From assembly GCA_010909165.1 (NCBI GenBank), contig VJWM01000011.1, positions 1,054,001 to 1,118,000 of the forward strand: DNA of 64,000 bases. Reading direction: 5' to 3'. Shown piece by piece: positions 1 through 11,480 of the stretch. The stretch comes from Anthoceros angustus (lineage: Eukaryota > Streptophyta > Anthocerotopsida > Anthocerotales > Anthocerotaceae). The position numbers and the translations under genes are program-made. The stretch's first letter is position 1. Each line of letters opens with the position of its first letter. The notes below the pieces were generated by a model, which saw nothing but the letters and a program-made list of their open reading frames with translations, was not told the origin of the DNA and searched no databases.

Positions 1-17
1 TCCAAGGCCTTGCCTCG

Positions 18-1935
18 TTACTGCTTGCCCTTGTACTGGCTCATCTCTTCCTTGTACCTTTCCTGGCCTGCAAGGGCCTTTTCCGCCCACACTTTCTTGC
101 CAGCGTCGCCCAGGTCCTGCGGAACATATCGCCCGCACTTGTGAGAAACAGAAGCACAGATACAAACCGTCTTGCAGATGAAATACAGGTGTGCCGGACT
201 TGCCTGCCACAGCTTCGACACGATTGTGGTGATCTCCCCCAGCTTAGCTCCAGGGTTCGCGGTTCTCACTTCCTGCTGCTTCTCCTTCCTGCACCATACG
301 ACTTTGTTAGCAATCACGACTCGTGACAGGCAGAAGAACCATGAGTAGATGCAGCTCAGCATCTTACGTAAACAGGTTATACGCAGAGGGTGCCCTCTTC
401 GGCTTGTTAGGGTCCTTCATCTGCACTTTGACTTTTGCTTTCATGGACACTCCGTCTTTTGCACCCTGTGCCACCACAATGTTAAGGTGAGCAAGCAAAC
501 TCAGAATTAATGATATCCACAAGAACATCAAGCCTACGGCATCAAAGAGAACTTACCTTCTTCCTTAGAGAGGGAGAAGACTCGGCTTCATCTCCTTCCT
601 CGTCGTCGCTGCCAGGTACCTCAGCCTGATCACGGGAACATTCCACTCAGTCTCAAACAGAAAGGGGGAATCGACTGAGCACACCGAAAATATTCCTTAC
701 ATCGCCCTTCTTCAGCTTATAGGCTTCAATCTCACTTGCATAACGGAGTTTGTCTTCAGCGGCAATCTGAAAGCACAAGTAGTGCAAAGAGAGAACGGGG
801 ATCAGAAATTGCGGTTGACTACTCATTCATGCTGCGAAAAATTGATACTGCAGCCCTCATTACCTTCATGTAAGGGCTCTTAGCTTCATCACTGAGATTC
901 TTCCACTCTTCTCCAAGAACCTTTCCCGTCTGTAAAAGAAGCGAACGTCAAGGGGTAACAAAGGCTGGAATTCCGGCGTAATTGATCCACAGCCGAGACA
1001 AATGCGGCACACTTACTTCAGTGAACGAAAGATTCCGTTCAGAACGGAGAATTGGACGTCTCTCCGCAGAGTAAACAAAGAAAGCAGACAATGCCTTCTT
1101 CGGAGCTTCGGGGTCCTTTGTTTTCCTGGGACAAGAATAAACCTGTAAGATTTGGAACAAAACATAAACACACCATGAGCTCTTGAAGGCGCGCCTGTAC
1201 CTCTTTGGCTTGCTTTCCTCGACTTCAGGCTGCAGGATTAACAACAGACAAGCTGAGTCAAGGGTTTCAAGACTTAAAACAGACAAAAACATCAATAATA
1301 AAAAAAAAGGCCGAGATCCTCACCGGACTTGCCCGAGCTTGGGCCCTCTGCAGCCTCTTCAACTTCACCTCCCTTTTCTCCTGTGCTTCACTTTTCAGCT
1401 GGAGAGCAGCGGCCTGCTGGTCTAGCTTCGCCTGGATAGCCTGAAGCCGGGCTTCGTGCTCGTGCAGCTCGGCCGCCTTCTTGTCCAGGTCCATGCGCTC
1501 CATAGTTTGCGTCACAGCGGCCACGTCCTTGTCGAGGCAGTCTTGCAGCGGCATCTCCTTCTTTTTGGAGGCTCTCTTGGTGGCCTTGACAGCTTCAGGC
1601 TGAGGAGCATCAGCAGCGGGCGCCTCAGGGGCAGGGGCCTCGGTCGGTGGAGCATCTTCAGCCACCGGGGCCTGCGCCGCCTCCACGGCCACAGCCTTGG
1701 GTACCTTGGCAGTCCTTGCAGCCCTCTTAGGCCCGACAGGGACGGCATTCACCAAGTTTTCCTTGTCCACCTCCGGCATCGGGGCCGCCTCCACCACCTT
1801 CGCGCTCCTAGCCTTCTTGGCGTAGACAACAGTCTTCTGTTCAGTCACTTCGTCTGCCGGGAGCTCCGTGGGAACATGCATTTCCACCAATGCGGCTGCG
1901 GGCACGACCGCTCCACGGGCCTTGCGAGGAGGCAT
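18..1935 (-). CDS. HMG-box protein with two HMG boxes, nine exons
   Basis: Nuclear DNA-bending or chromatin protein, inferred from two HMG boxes. Exons (minus): 1935-1324, 1229-1201, 1125-1017, 929-864, 766-701, 625-557, 465-368, 288-204, 116-18. All phases agree and give 410 residues. Residues 1-204 are an Ala/Pro/Glu/Lys-rich tail ending in a charged coiled-coil-like stretch. Box 1 starts at DPEAPKKALSAFFVYS (about residue 218) and runs through GKVLGEEWKNLS. Box 2 starts at DPNKPKRAPSAYNLF (about 335) and runs to the C-terminus, ending YKGKQ. An acidic SDDEEGDEAE linker separates them. The layout resembles plant HMGB6/3xHMG-type proteins, but only two boxes are visible. The last intron (203-117) starts with GC (cag|gcaagt), a GC-AG intron; the others are GT-AG. 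The start is the first ATG of the long 5' exon. Confidence 0.92.
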
Positions 1936-2055
1936 TTCGGCAGCTACGAGAAGCGGGGAGGAGAAGCGGAAACCCTACCGCTGCTGCAGTTGGGACTCGG
2001 AGCAGAGGACGGGCAGTCTGGAGCTAGACGAGAGGCGAGGGGGAGAATGGACTAG

Positions 2056-2540
2056 GCGGGAGTGCGAGGTAGGCTTTTGACAGGACCAACTCAACGGTCC
2101 CTTTTCAAACGCTACTTGAATTTTCGAAAGTGAGAGCGCAATTCATGTGTCAACGGCTACACGAACCGTGGTTAAATCGGACAATCCACAACTCGACCAA
2201 CCACGTCCACTCCAGCCCTTGTAGTGTACATATGTATGTACATTCCATAGGCATGTTCAGTGCCACATAAAGGCATTGAGGTTGAGGCATTCCAAATTCC
2301 AATATCCTGTTTTTTTTTTGGGAACCAGACTTTTATAGAAATAAGCCCGAGGAGACCGGAAAGTCTGAGTGGGCAAGAACAATCATGAGACAGGGAGAGG
2401 ATCACCCTGCACAGAGGTGTCTACCTACCAGATGCACAGCCTACCACGCGAATAGAGAGAGCATCCAGACCCTAAGGCAAGCCACGAGCCCACCCCTACA
2501 TCAAGAAAAGTTCAGAGGGAAGCGGGCAGGAGGACGAGTC
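2056..2540. other. Upstream region of the HMG-box gene
   Basis: No gene is visible. The part next to 1,935 should contain the promoter and 5'UTR of the minus-strand HMG-box gene. I see no clear TATA box. A T-run lies at about 2,311-2,320. Confidence 0.4.
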
Positions 2541-5500
2541 CTCCTCCAGAGCCAAGTTCATACAACGAAGAAAGAAGGGTTTGACCTTGATCTTCTGGGC
2601 ATGTTCATACAATAAAACTGCCGAGAGGCAGGAAGAGTTGCCATACCGGATTGAGTACCGGTAAGGCATAGGAGAATTGGAGCATGGTACAATAGAGCAG
2701 TACCTGGAACAATGAAAAAACCCTGTACCCGGAAAAGCATAGAGGCCGGGACAAAGATCCTGTCCAGTCTCCTCACAATAAGGTTTTCTTGGAGATTTGT
2801 CCAGCTATAGGACAGCGAGCTGGGTTGCCCGAGGGCAGGGTGAGCCGACCAAGGGTCTTCTAGATTGAGCCATGCATCCCTTAGTTCCACCAGACTGCAA
2901 CACAAGGGGTTCAGAGAACCCCTATTTCACACCTCACTTTCCATTGTTGTAATCCCCTGCCAAAAGCCAGGGGATAGCAAAATCAAGCTTGCCTTTGATC
3001 CATCTCTAGAGGGCAGCCCGCTGAGGGGAGTGAATCGGCGCATAGACATTGCAAATTCCCACCACCCCACAGGGGAGTTGCAGTGTAACCCATTGGCAGG
3101 CCAGTTCTAGGTTAGAACCCGCCCCACAAACCTTGTTCTCTAGAGAGGGATGGATTGTGATAGACAGTCCACCCTTGGTACCATCCGTCGGGACCCAAAA
3201 TGTCTTCCCTAGGATGTAGAGCTTTTTCAGCCCTAGATCCTGAGTTTTACGGGCACGAAGCTTATGCTCTTGCACACAAAACACATTCCACTCCACGTTG
3301 GACTGAAAATAATTACAAAGCGCACAACATTTCGAGTCTCTCTTTGACCACCTAGAAAGCCCATGAACATTCCAGGAGAGAACTTGAAGGTGTTGGCTGC
3401 GCAAATACCTCAGAGGTGTATAATCCTTTAAACCACAGCCTTGGGAGCAACCGCCCCAGCGGTTCTAAGGCTCCTGCAAGCCTTTACCTTAGTAGCAGAA
3501 ATGGACGTGGTGGGTGCAGGGTTGCTATCGATGACTCCCAGAACCTACCATGGCCAGGTGACACCAAAGGCATCACTGCTTTTCCACACCCACTCCAGGC
3601 GTAGGGCGCCATCCGAAGGAGGTTGCGATGGAGTGATTCACGCGAAAATCTTGGGTGATTGAACTAGCTCTTCCTCCAGGCCTTGTATGAAAGTGATGGC
3701 ATCTCTGGGATCCAAGGCCCCTTCCCCAGGTTGCGGATAGCGCAGTGCTGCCTGTGGAGGATGCAAATTGTAACCTTAGAGGCTCCCGCCGAGACACCAT
3801 GGCCTCACCCCGCCTCCCGAGCCTCAGAGACGCAAAGCTCGCAATGAAAGTGGGGTCAAGATCTCCCCATGTGCGAGAGCCGAAGGAAGCGCACACGTCC
3901 GAGTCCATGTCATAATCGCCCTGTTTAGCCAGCCTATTAGTGACAATAGGCACAACCGGGGTGGATGAGGCAGGCAAAATGGAATCCAACCCCTCTATGG
4001 GTGTTGCCAGAGAATCGCCAGAATTGCCGTCCATTACCACTCCGGGTGATGAACTCGTATGGGCGGTAGCATATATGCCATCACCAAGGGTGTACCTGCG
4101 CTTCTTCCCCCGAGCGCCCAGAATGGCCACGGTAGAGTTGTTCTCATTTGCGGCCACAGAGTGGTGTTCATCTGACATCCTCAACATGCCCGCTTAGAAG
4201 GGAATGGTCGACACCCGCCTCTCCTATCCGGGCCGTGAGTTCGTTAGAGGCGAGGAGCAATCATGGAAGGGAGGCGAGGTCAAATGTCCACAATCGCAGC
4301 AGCCAAACTAACATCGGCACCCATTGGCGAAGATGCCAGCTTCGGAGGGGAAGCTAGCATCTTGCAGCGGCCACTAGTTAGCTCAGCTAAGCTAAAGATG
4401 AAACATGGGGTGGAGGCCGGGGCTGGGCTGGTCGGGACAAGGCTGGGGTATCCTTGGGATGTTCGAAAAAGCCGATTTCAAAACCACTAGAGTAAAGGGA
4501 TGGCCGATCGGTGGGGGATTCAGGGGTGGCGATACAGATGAGGGCTTGCGTCACAAGCTGGGCTTAGGGAAGATTGGGTGTGGAAGTAGTGGGGATGGTA
4601 GATATGGCAACATGGTTAGCCTTGGATGGGCAAGAAGGAGTACATAGGATGGCAGATGTGACGGGATGGGAGTCCTGCGGGGAAAGGATGGAGGTCGGGT
4701 TTGGATCAACCCAGTCAACCATGGGTGTGTCAGCAACCGGGGGATAAAGAGCAGCTACGATGGCAGTGAGTTTGAGGGGGGTGGGGAGTGAAGAAGGGGG
4801 GATAGAAGGAATTTGCCTGTTGGAGGACAGGCTAGGGGACGAGCTGTGAGAAGTAGTGGTAATTGGGGCCTCTGGTCAAGTGTCCATCACGTCCTGCGCC
4901 AGAGTGAGAGTGGGGGTGGAAGTGGTTGGGGGAGGAGGTGTAGCCGAGCCGAAGAACTGGAGTTGTTTTTTGGCACCAGGCTTGCTACAGGATGGAGGGT
5001 CTGACGTTGGCTGATGTCTAGATGATTTGTGTTTGGAAGGGCCGGTAGGATTTTTGTTGACTAGGGTTGGGGGCTTCACGGTTGGAGAGGGCAAAGGACC
5101 AGAGTTCAGGACAAGTTTGTGAGCCTTCAGTTTGCTCGGAGGAGAATTTGGGGTACTCTTTAGTTGCTTCGACTTGCAAGGGGACTGCTTTTTTGGGGAC
5201 TGGAGAGAGGATAGGGAGGAAATGGTTGGAGTGGCGTTGGGCAGGGAGGGAATGATCAGAACCACCGGAGGCTTAGAGGACACATCGGGGAGGGGAGGCA
5301 ACTCAAGACCCATAGCATCTTCACAAGGAAGCACGGTGCTTGCCTTTGCACCATTTAGAACCTTTTTCCAGCGGTTGCTAGAGTTGCCATGCCCTGTGCT
5401 GGCATCTACACAACGCTCCCTCACAGGAGATCCAAAGCCCGTAGCCGGACGTCCCTTGATGTGAACAGAACCTGGAAGAGTAATTTTGGTGGGTTGGAGC

Positions 5501-6050
5501 TCCAGCCCAACTACAAGGTCAGAGCCTTGGCGAGAATTCTGGTATTAAAGGTGGCTATGCCCTTTCCCTTTACCACATCTCTGGTAGCTTCTCTGAACAA
5601 GTCTTCACGTACCTACTATTTTTTGGAATGAGGGCCAGAGTCAAAGTCCTCCTCGACCTCGTAGAAGAAGCAAAAGAAGACTGAGGCACAATAGTCCTCA
5701 ATGGTATGCAGCACAGCGAATGCTGGGCTGGAGGTAAACCGGTCCTACTCCCTAGCAACCATGAGTGGCGGGAATTCGGTTGTTAAAATACCATGCAGCT
5801 TTTCCTGAGCATCCTCCCACAGCTTATGAGTGTCTAGTTCTGTGGCAGAGGAGGGCTTGAATAGAGCGCATGGGATGGCGACAAACTTGTCGATGTCCGG
5901 AATCCCAAAGGAAGTGCCCTGCCTGCTTTTCTTCTAGAGGATCAAGCAAACCCGAAGGTCGATATAATCTGCAACTTGTTGCTCAAAAAGTTGAGCACTC
6001 TGTGGACTACGGACTTCCCTGGGGGGTTAGAAATTAGGTAGGGTTTTGTT
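2540..6050 (-). mobile_element. Decayed non-LTR retrotransposon (LINE)
   Basis: A minus-strand LINE remnant. Coming from 6,050, frame-broken ORF1-like pieces run to about 3,573: a Pro/Ser/Lys-rich stretch at 5424-4876 and another piece at 4187-3573. The endonuclease domain then occupies 3404-2558. Endonuclease signs are VLSWNVHGLS at 3404, VQEHKL, ICNVYAPIHS, a GDYNN box near 2,960, SYSWTN, RRLDRIFV and YHAPILL. These fit the apurinic-endonuclease fold of LINE ORF2. No reverse transcriptase follows, so the copy is truncated inside ORF2. Stops and frameshifts make it dead. Confidence 0.75.
3006..3404 (-). pseudogene. LINE ORF2 endonuclease, N-terminal half (fragment)
   Basis: This open stretch carries the first half of an endonuclease/exonuclease/phosphatase-type domain. 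VLSWNVHGLS supplies the conserved N, VQEHKL the metal-binding E (usually QE.H/K), and then GGLSITI and GICNVYAPIHSP follow. It would nick target DNA during retrotransposition. The second half (GDYNN, WTN, RLDRIF, HAPILL) continues at 3005-2558 after frame breaks. It is a remnant, not a host gene. Confidence 0.75.
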
Positions 6051-6299
6051 TTTTTTGTAGGAGTAAAGGATAAAATGAGGCGAAAAAGGGGAAATAACCG
6101 TTAGCACTGGACGGCACTGAGTATACTCCGACTGAGTGAACGCACCTAGACCTACGATGGCGCATAAGGTAACGGGTAAGTCCGGACCCACCTGTGACCA
6201 GTGTGATAAGTACGCCAGGAAAGTAACTTAGAAGTTGGGCCGAAGGACTGACCAGGCGACGCCACGTGACGACCCGAGTGGAGGACGGCATGCAGGGTC

Positions 6300-9200
6300 A
6301 GACCGTGAACCTTGCCGCAGGCCGTTATAGTATTCACGCCTGGCCGCGCGCGAGGGCCGAGCACGCCGCGAAGGCTGCAGTGCACAGAGCCGAGTAAGCC
6401 ATGCACCTGCGCCACTGTGAAGAGGCGCCCCGCCTGGCATTACTCAAGGCGTGGTCGCGAGAAGGTGCTACCGCGCACCGACAATTTCGCGATCCCTTGC
6501 GCCCCGCACCGCTCGCGGTATCTCGGGACACTCGACGCTCGCACGCGCTCACCGCTGAGGTCGGAGAGCAACGCGCCAAGAAGGCGCAACGCCGCTAGCC
6601 TCACAAGCGGCTACAGAACCAAGGAGGAGAAGGCGATGGCACCCAAAAGCCCGGAAGTTTGGGAGCCATGGAACCTTGTGGAGCGCAACATTGTGACCCG
6701 CGCTATCCGGACTTTGGGCTCGCCCAGAAGCGGAGAATTGGTGTGGAGTGGCATTTGGATGTGTTCCATGGTCCGACATTTGACAAGGTCACCGTCCGGA
6801 GTTTGCCCTAAGATGTCAAGCGGTCAATAAGGAGGTGCGGTCCAAGAACCTCCGGAGGACCCAAGGCGATGGACCTTGAGGTCCCGGCGCGGCTACAACC
6901 GCCCCAAGGAGGAAGAGGGGAGGGTGCCGAGCCCTCAAGGCGAAGGGAAGATACCACCACGCTGGCTTAAGGCTCGACGCAACGGACCACCAACGGTTGG
7001 TCGATATCCGACTGACAGCCGAGTCGTGCGGCCGGATCATCGCCCATCGGAACCTACTCACCAAGGTGGATCACCTTGGTGATAATCTATTGGTGTTCCC
7101 GCACGCTACCGCAGGAAGAGGGCGACTGGGAAGGATTATCTTCGGCTTAGCTGTGAGGCTCGCAAGCTCAGACCGAGAAGCCTCGCCATCCCGCCCCATA
7201 CCGATCCATGTATGGGGGCATGGAAGGAAGGAGCTTGAGCGAGCGCCCGGAAGGACCGGAGGCCCCGCCGAGCGGCAAGGGCGCCGAGGGAGGAGGCCGT
7301 CAAAACCAAACGGACTCGGAGGAGGACGATCGAGGATTCCTGACTCCATACGCTGAACGGACCCCTCACCACCTGTGGAAGTATGGAAGCACCCCGCCTC
7401 CTCCTTCCGTGCCCCAACCGTAATACCACCCAGCAGAAGCACCCCAGCAGCCTCCGCCATCACTCCTACCGAGGAGCCCCGACTGTGAGAGAGCCAAGAA
7501 ACGCAAGACCACGGCTTAACGCTACCCCGCCGGCTGAAGATTCTTCCCCGCGACGAGTGGCAAGAAGCGGAGGAAGCGGAGGGCGTAAGGGACGCCGCCT
7601 GTGGAGCAGGAGGACACCGCGGTGATCCAGAGCCGGGGTCCTGCCGATGTGAAGGGGCAAAGGGCGTGCTCCTGACTCCATCACCTCCGCCGAGCCCTGT
7701 GGAGGAAAAGGGCGAGAAGGAGCTCGCCAAAAGGGCCAAGGAGGGGAAGCCCGAGCCAAGACTCGTGACCTAAGGGTCCCGATTGTCCGAGAACCCACCG
7801 ACTTGCTCCGGATCGGTATGGAGGTCCTGACGGAGTGAGATGCCGGCCCCGCCACGGACTTTGTGGGAGCCTCACTGGCCGCCGGAGGAAACACGGCGGT
7901 CCTGCTACCGCCATGGACGGTATGCCTGGGGTCTCAAGGGATGGCCGAGAAGACCTGTGAGGTGGAAGCCACCCGAGGCGCATGGTACTCCTCCGTGAGC
8001 AGCTGAGGGAGCCCAGAGGCGAGAAGGAAGGCCAAGCTCGGCCGGATTGAGGAAGGAAAACGCCGGAGGCGGAGAGGGAGGTCCGTCCATCCGCAAGGAC
8101 CGACAAATTCCTTCACCGGAGGAACAAACAAGGTGCCAAGGAGGCCCAAGCGCGGCGGAGGACCTCGCAGTGAGGGGCGAGCGCAGCAGAAGCGAGGACG
8201 CCCGGCGCGAACGGGCGCGGATCTCGCGGAGGCCTGACCGACCAGAGCCAAGCCGAGAGGCTCAGTGAAGGTGGCCAAGGAGGCGGAGGCCACGGGGCCG
8301 ATCGCGATCACTATCGGCGTGATCGAACCGTGGAGGAGGCGGCCGAGAGAGCCACGGCCAAGGCCGAGCAAGTGGTCATGGAGCAGCACGAGGGAGGCAT
8401 CGAGGCCAAGACCCGGGAGATTGGGGACCCTGTGGTGCACCGCAGGAGGTAGAAGGGCGGCAGGAGCCGGAGGACAACAAGGACACCTTGGAGTTGCAAC
8501 CCAAGATGCACGGAAAGCAGGGGTTCTCAACGAGAGAATCCAAGACTTCGAGCGAGAGGTAGAACGCCCAGCCCGCTTGAAGACGGAGGAGAATAGGCGG
8601 CGGCAAGGAGTTCGACGCAAGGTTGCAGCAGGATGTGGCGAAGCCGTGAGCCTGACGGGATACCCGCCTGGAGAAGGAAGTGGAGGACCTCCGGAAAGAA
8701 TAGACGAAGGGAAGAAAGCATCGAGGAAAAGGCTACAGCTCGTCCGGCCAGGGAAGGAGGAGCTCACCCATGGCCCGAAATCAAGTGAGCCAACAACGAC
8801 GGAGGAGGAGAACGCCGAGCAGCAAGGTTGCAAGAGGTAATCTGAGGCAGCCTTGACGGCCTCAAGGGAGTCCGCCCATACCGTAAGCTTGGCCACGGAG
8901 AGCGCCAGGCCGGGCGATCCGCCTGCCACGAGCACCTCCGAGGAGGGAGTACCGGTGCCCGGCTCATGTAGAGGAGGCGATTCAAGTCGATTCCGACCGC
9001 TTACTACCACGCAGAGCTCCTCAAGGCTCGGAGGTCCCGCGCCACCCCAGGCAGGAGGGTGGACTCCAAGGGAAGGAGGAGCGAGAGGACGGACCCGGGA
9101 CAAAGACAACCGCTGGAGTCCTAGGAGCGCTGCTTGACGACGCAGCAGAGCGAAGGAGAGCAGGAGGAACCGGAGGAGGAAGGCCACACCGAGGTAAGAC

Positions 9201-9870
9201 TCAGACCTCGCATGGAAGGACGAGGGAGGATCTTGAGAGGAAGGGAAAGGTGCAACCGGGCATTCGGGAACCAAGGGAGGGCTCAGGATGAACCCATGAC
9301 CAGCCCGGGAGGCATGCCCAGACTCGAGGTCCTGACTTTGTCCGACTCGAGGAAAGGCCGATCCCGAGGTCCGCCTCAAGGAAGTCCGACTTAGGGATCC
9401 ACTCAGTGACGATGACCCGAGGTCCGGACCCTGGGAAGGGTTGGGTCCAAGACCGACCAGAGGTCCGGACCCGAGGTCCGGACTCGAAAGAAGGCCCTGT
9501 GAGACCGGACTGAGGGAAGACTGACCTAGAGGTCCGGACCGAGTCGAGGTCCCGAGGTCCAAACTCGGGAGTGGGGAGAGCCACCATCACCAACCCCAGC
9601 AGATCCAGCCTTGAGGGCCCATCGCAGGGCCCAGAGAGAGAAGAGGAGGACGAGGAAGACTTGTTGTCGCCGCCGCCACGGTGGCGCATGGCAACCCTGG
9701 AAGAGGAAGGGCCCGCCCGCGGATCATCCGACGCCTGGCTGTGGCTCGGCTTTGGGCCGGTGCCAAGAAGGAATGGCTATCCCACCCCACCACCGACGGC
9801 GATAGCTAATAGGGTAGTAGTAGGCCGGCACACCGAAATGGCCCTCAGTAATAGAGGTGTAATAAAGGCG
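6300..9870. mobile_element. GC-rich, LTR-retroelement-like internal region, decayed
   Basis: GC-rich DNA with overlapping open frames on both strands, including a 542-codon minus-strand frame at 9562-7934. That frame is low-complexity (Ser, Leu, Pro, Gly) and is probably a composition artefact. The plus strand shows short Glu/Ala/Arg-rich, coiled-coil-like pieces in changing frames (for example AAERATAKAEQVVMEQHE near 8,340-8,395), as expected of a frameshifted gag-like ORF. I do not recognise protease, reverse transcriptase or integrase motifs. An LTR-like promoter and polyadenylation signal follow at about 9,890, which supports a plus-strand LTR element. Confidence 0.4.
9320..9570. repeat. 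GAGGTCCGGAC-type short repeats
   Basis: The 11-mer GAGGTCCGGAC and close variants recur about six times in 250 bp. Related copies lie near 6,840 and 10,160, so the motif seems tied to the surrounding element. Confidence 0.6.
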
Positions 9871-9884
9871 CCACCTTCGCGAGA

Positions 9885-9915
9885 GTATAAGAGGGCTAAG
9901 GCCGCCAATAAATCA
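9885..9915 (+). promoter_or_regulatory. LTR-like TATA box and AATAAA signal
   Basis: The sequence gagtataagagg (TATA-like) is followed within 20 bp by ccaataaatc (polyadenylation signal). That spacing is typical of the U3/R junction of plant Ty3-type LTRs. Both LTR borders are undetermined and no second copy was found by eye. Confidence 0.4.
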
Positions 9916-10660
9916 TCTTTCTTGGTGTTGATGCCGCTCTGCACCTTTGTGTGTCTTCTGCTAACGTGAGTCCCGAGTCACCGAAAGGTGCACGGCGCCC
10001 GGGAGATTGATCGTGGTCCCGTGACGGACCTAACGTGTTGTGGTGTGTGCGTGGAAGGGTGATCGTGACCCGTGCTCGCCCGAGCCGCCCAAAGACCGAA
10101 CGGATCGAACGTGAGCCGGAGGAACTCCGGAGGGCGGCAGAGTCTGGACGGAGAGGCCCCGAACGACGAGGAGGTCCGGACTGTAACCCGCCTTTTTTCT
10201 AAGACCGAGGAGTGTAGCGTGAGGGGAGAGAGGAAAGGACCGGAAGTGTGAGGACGAATGAACGATACGGACGCGAACGGGTCCCTAAACGCTTGGCCAT
10301 ACCGCTGACGGTGAACGCGCAGTAGTTAGGTGTGAGGTCGAACGAGCGCAGTAAGAATCATCTGAAACGCGGCAAACGGCGCCTTTCATTCCCTTGGGAA
10401 CGGACTTCTTCCTACAACGACACGGGATTGTGCGCGCCCGGCTGGCCATCAGTGAAAGTCGCGCCACACACTCCATCGACAACAAATTTGGTTGATGTCT
10501 GTGTTTTGATTTGCTCTCTGCAGACGAGGCAATACATATCCAAGCAAAGTAGCCATTTCTTTAGCAAATGGCTTCCCGCAACGTTGCCAAGCCATAAACG
10601 GGCAAGTACTTAGTAAATGGTCCGCTTTGCCACACTTTCTATATCTTGTAGGGAGATTGG
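9916..10660. other. GC-rich tail of the LTR-like region
   Basis: No gene is seen. It would correspond to R/U5 and leader sequence if the LTR reading is right. Another GAGGTCCGGAC copy occurs near 10,160. Confidence 0.3.
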
Positions 10661-10673
10661 GGTAGTTAAATTA

Positions 10674-11177
10674 CTAAATGACATTGTCCTTTGGGTTGTC
10701 AGAAAGCACCAGCATCACCCCAGCAGGGAGGTCATGGATGGAAGACACCATAATTCCAAATCGAGCAGTAGTCCCCAGCCAGAGATCCTTGGTGGTGACC
10801 GGCCTGGTATACACTTCCCCTAAGATGCGAACCATGTCTTCTGCAAACTCGTAAAGATATGGGATGAGCCCAGGGAGCTCAATCCACACAAACGTGCGTT
10901 TCTTGTGTGGTCTTTGCAAGGGTTCCCACAGTCCAAGGTTCCATTGCAACCGGGCAGTTCTCCCTGAAGCCAAGACCTTTGGAAACGACCTCTTCGGCGA
11001 AAGCATGGGTAAACACCATAAATTTTGAAGGGGGGGAATATACAAACCCCCTTCAAGGAAAAAATAACCCCTTTGACGGAAAAGACACCATCCACAAAAT
11101 GCGGAAAACGGTTGTTTAATACGCATACACTGTATGCATATCCCTAGCGGAAAACCAAACGAAAATGGCATCCTCAC
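10674..11177 (-). pseudogene. DUF4283-like retroelement ORF1 fragment
   Basis: The minus frame has VLASGRTARLQWNLGLWEP, then TFVWIELPGL, YEFAEDMVRILGEV and TARFG, then DLPAGVMLVLSD. This is the order of the DUF4283 (RRM-like) domain that begins ORF1 of many plant LINEs: a W-x-P-x-x motif, then W(I/V)xLPGL, an (I)LG segment and a final RF/DLP segment. The 5' end is not intact and no zinc knuckle is visible. It is a stray fragment. Confidence 0.55.
11012..11041 (+). repeat. 30-bp sequence, inverted partner of 26,989-27,018
   Basis: The 30 bases starting AACACCATAAATTTTGAAGG are the exact reverse complement of 26,989-27,018, including the run of seven G/C. Flanks on either side are at best weakly similar. 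Confidence 0.9.
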
Positions 11178-11480
11178 GTTTTACATGGCGCCGCCGCTAC
11201 GCAATCGCTTACTAACAGAGCACAGTAACAACAAAATTTGAGAAAAGACCCATTGTTAATTTTAAGAGGGTCGAAACATCCGAACATGCGTTTTCTCAGA
11301 GCAACTGCAAAACTAAACACCTACACCCGCTTAACATAGGCAGATTTTGCTAATCGCTCATGTTGTTCTATCGCGAGGGATTGTTTGAGAGTCCACCATT
11401 GCATCCACCGGAATCGAATCTTCTACAGTGCCAAATTCCGCATGCGCCCATCTCCGTAAGGCCAAAGCTATCATCATTCA
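11042..11480. other. Stretch without identified gene
   Basis: Part of the DUF4283-like frame runs to 11,177. Beyond that I see only AT-richer sequence leading into the methyltransferase pseudogene. Confidence 0.3.

Noticed and set aside
7934-9562. 542-codon minus-strand open frame
   Set aside because: GC-rich DNA with few stop codons; composition is Ser/Leu/Pro/Gly-rich without domains, and the opposite strand has more coding-like pieces. Probably a shadow frame.
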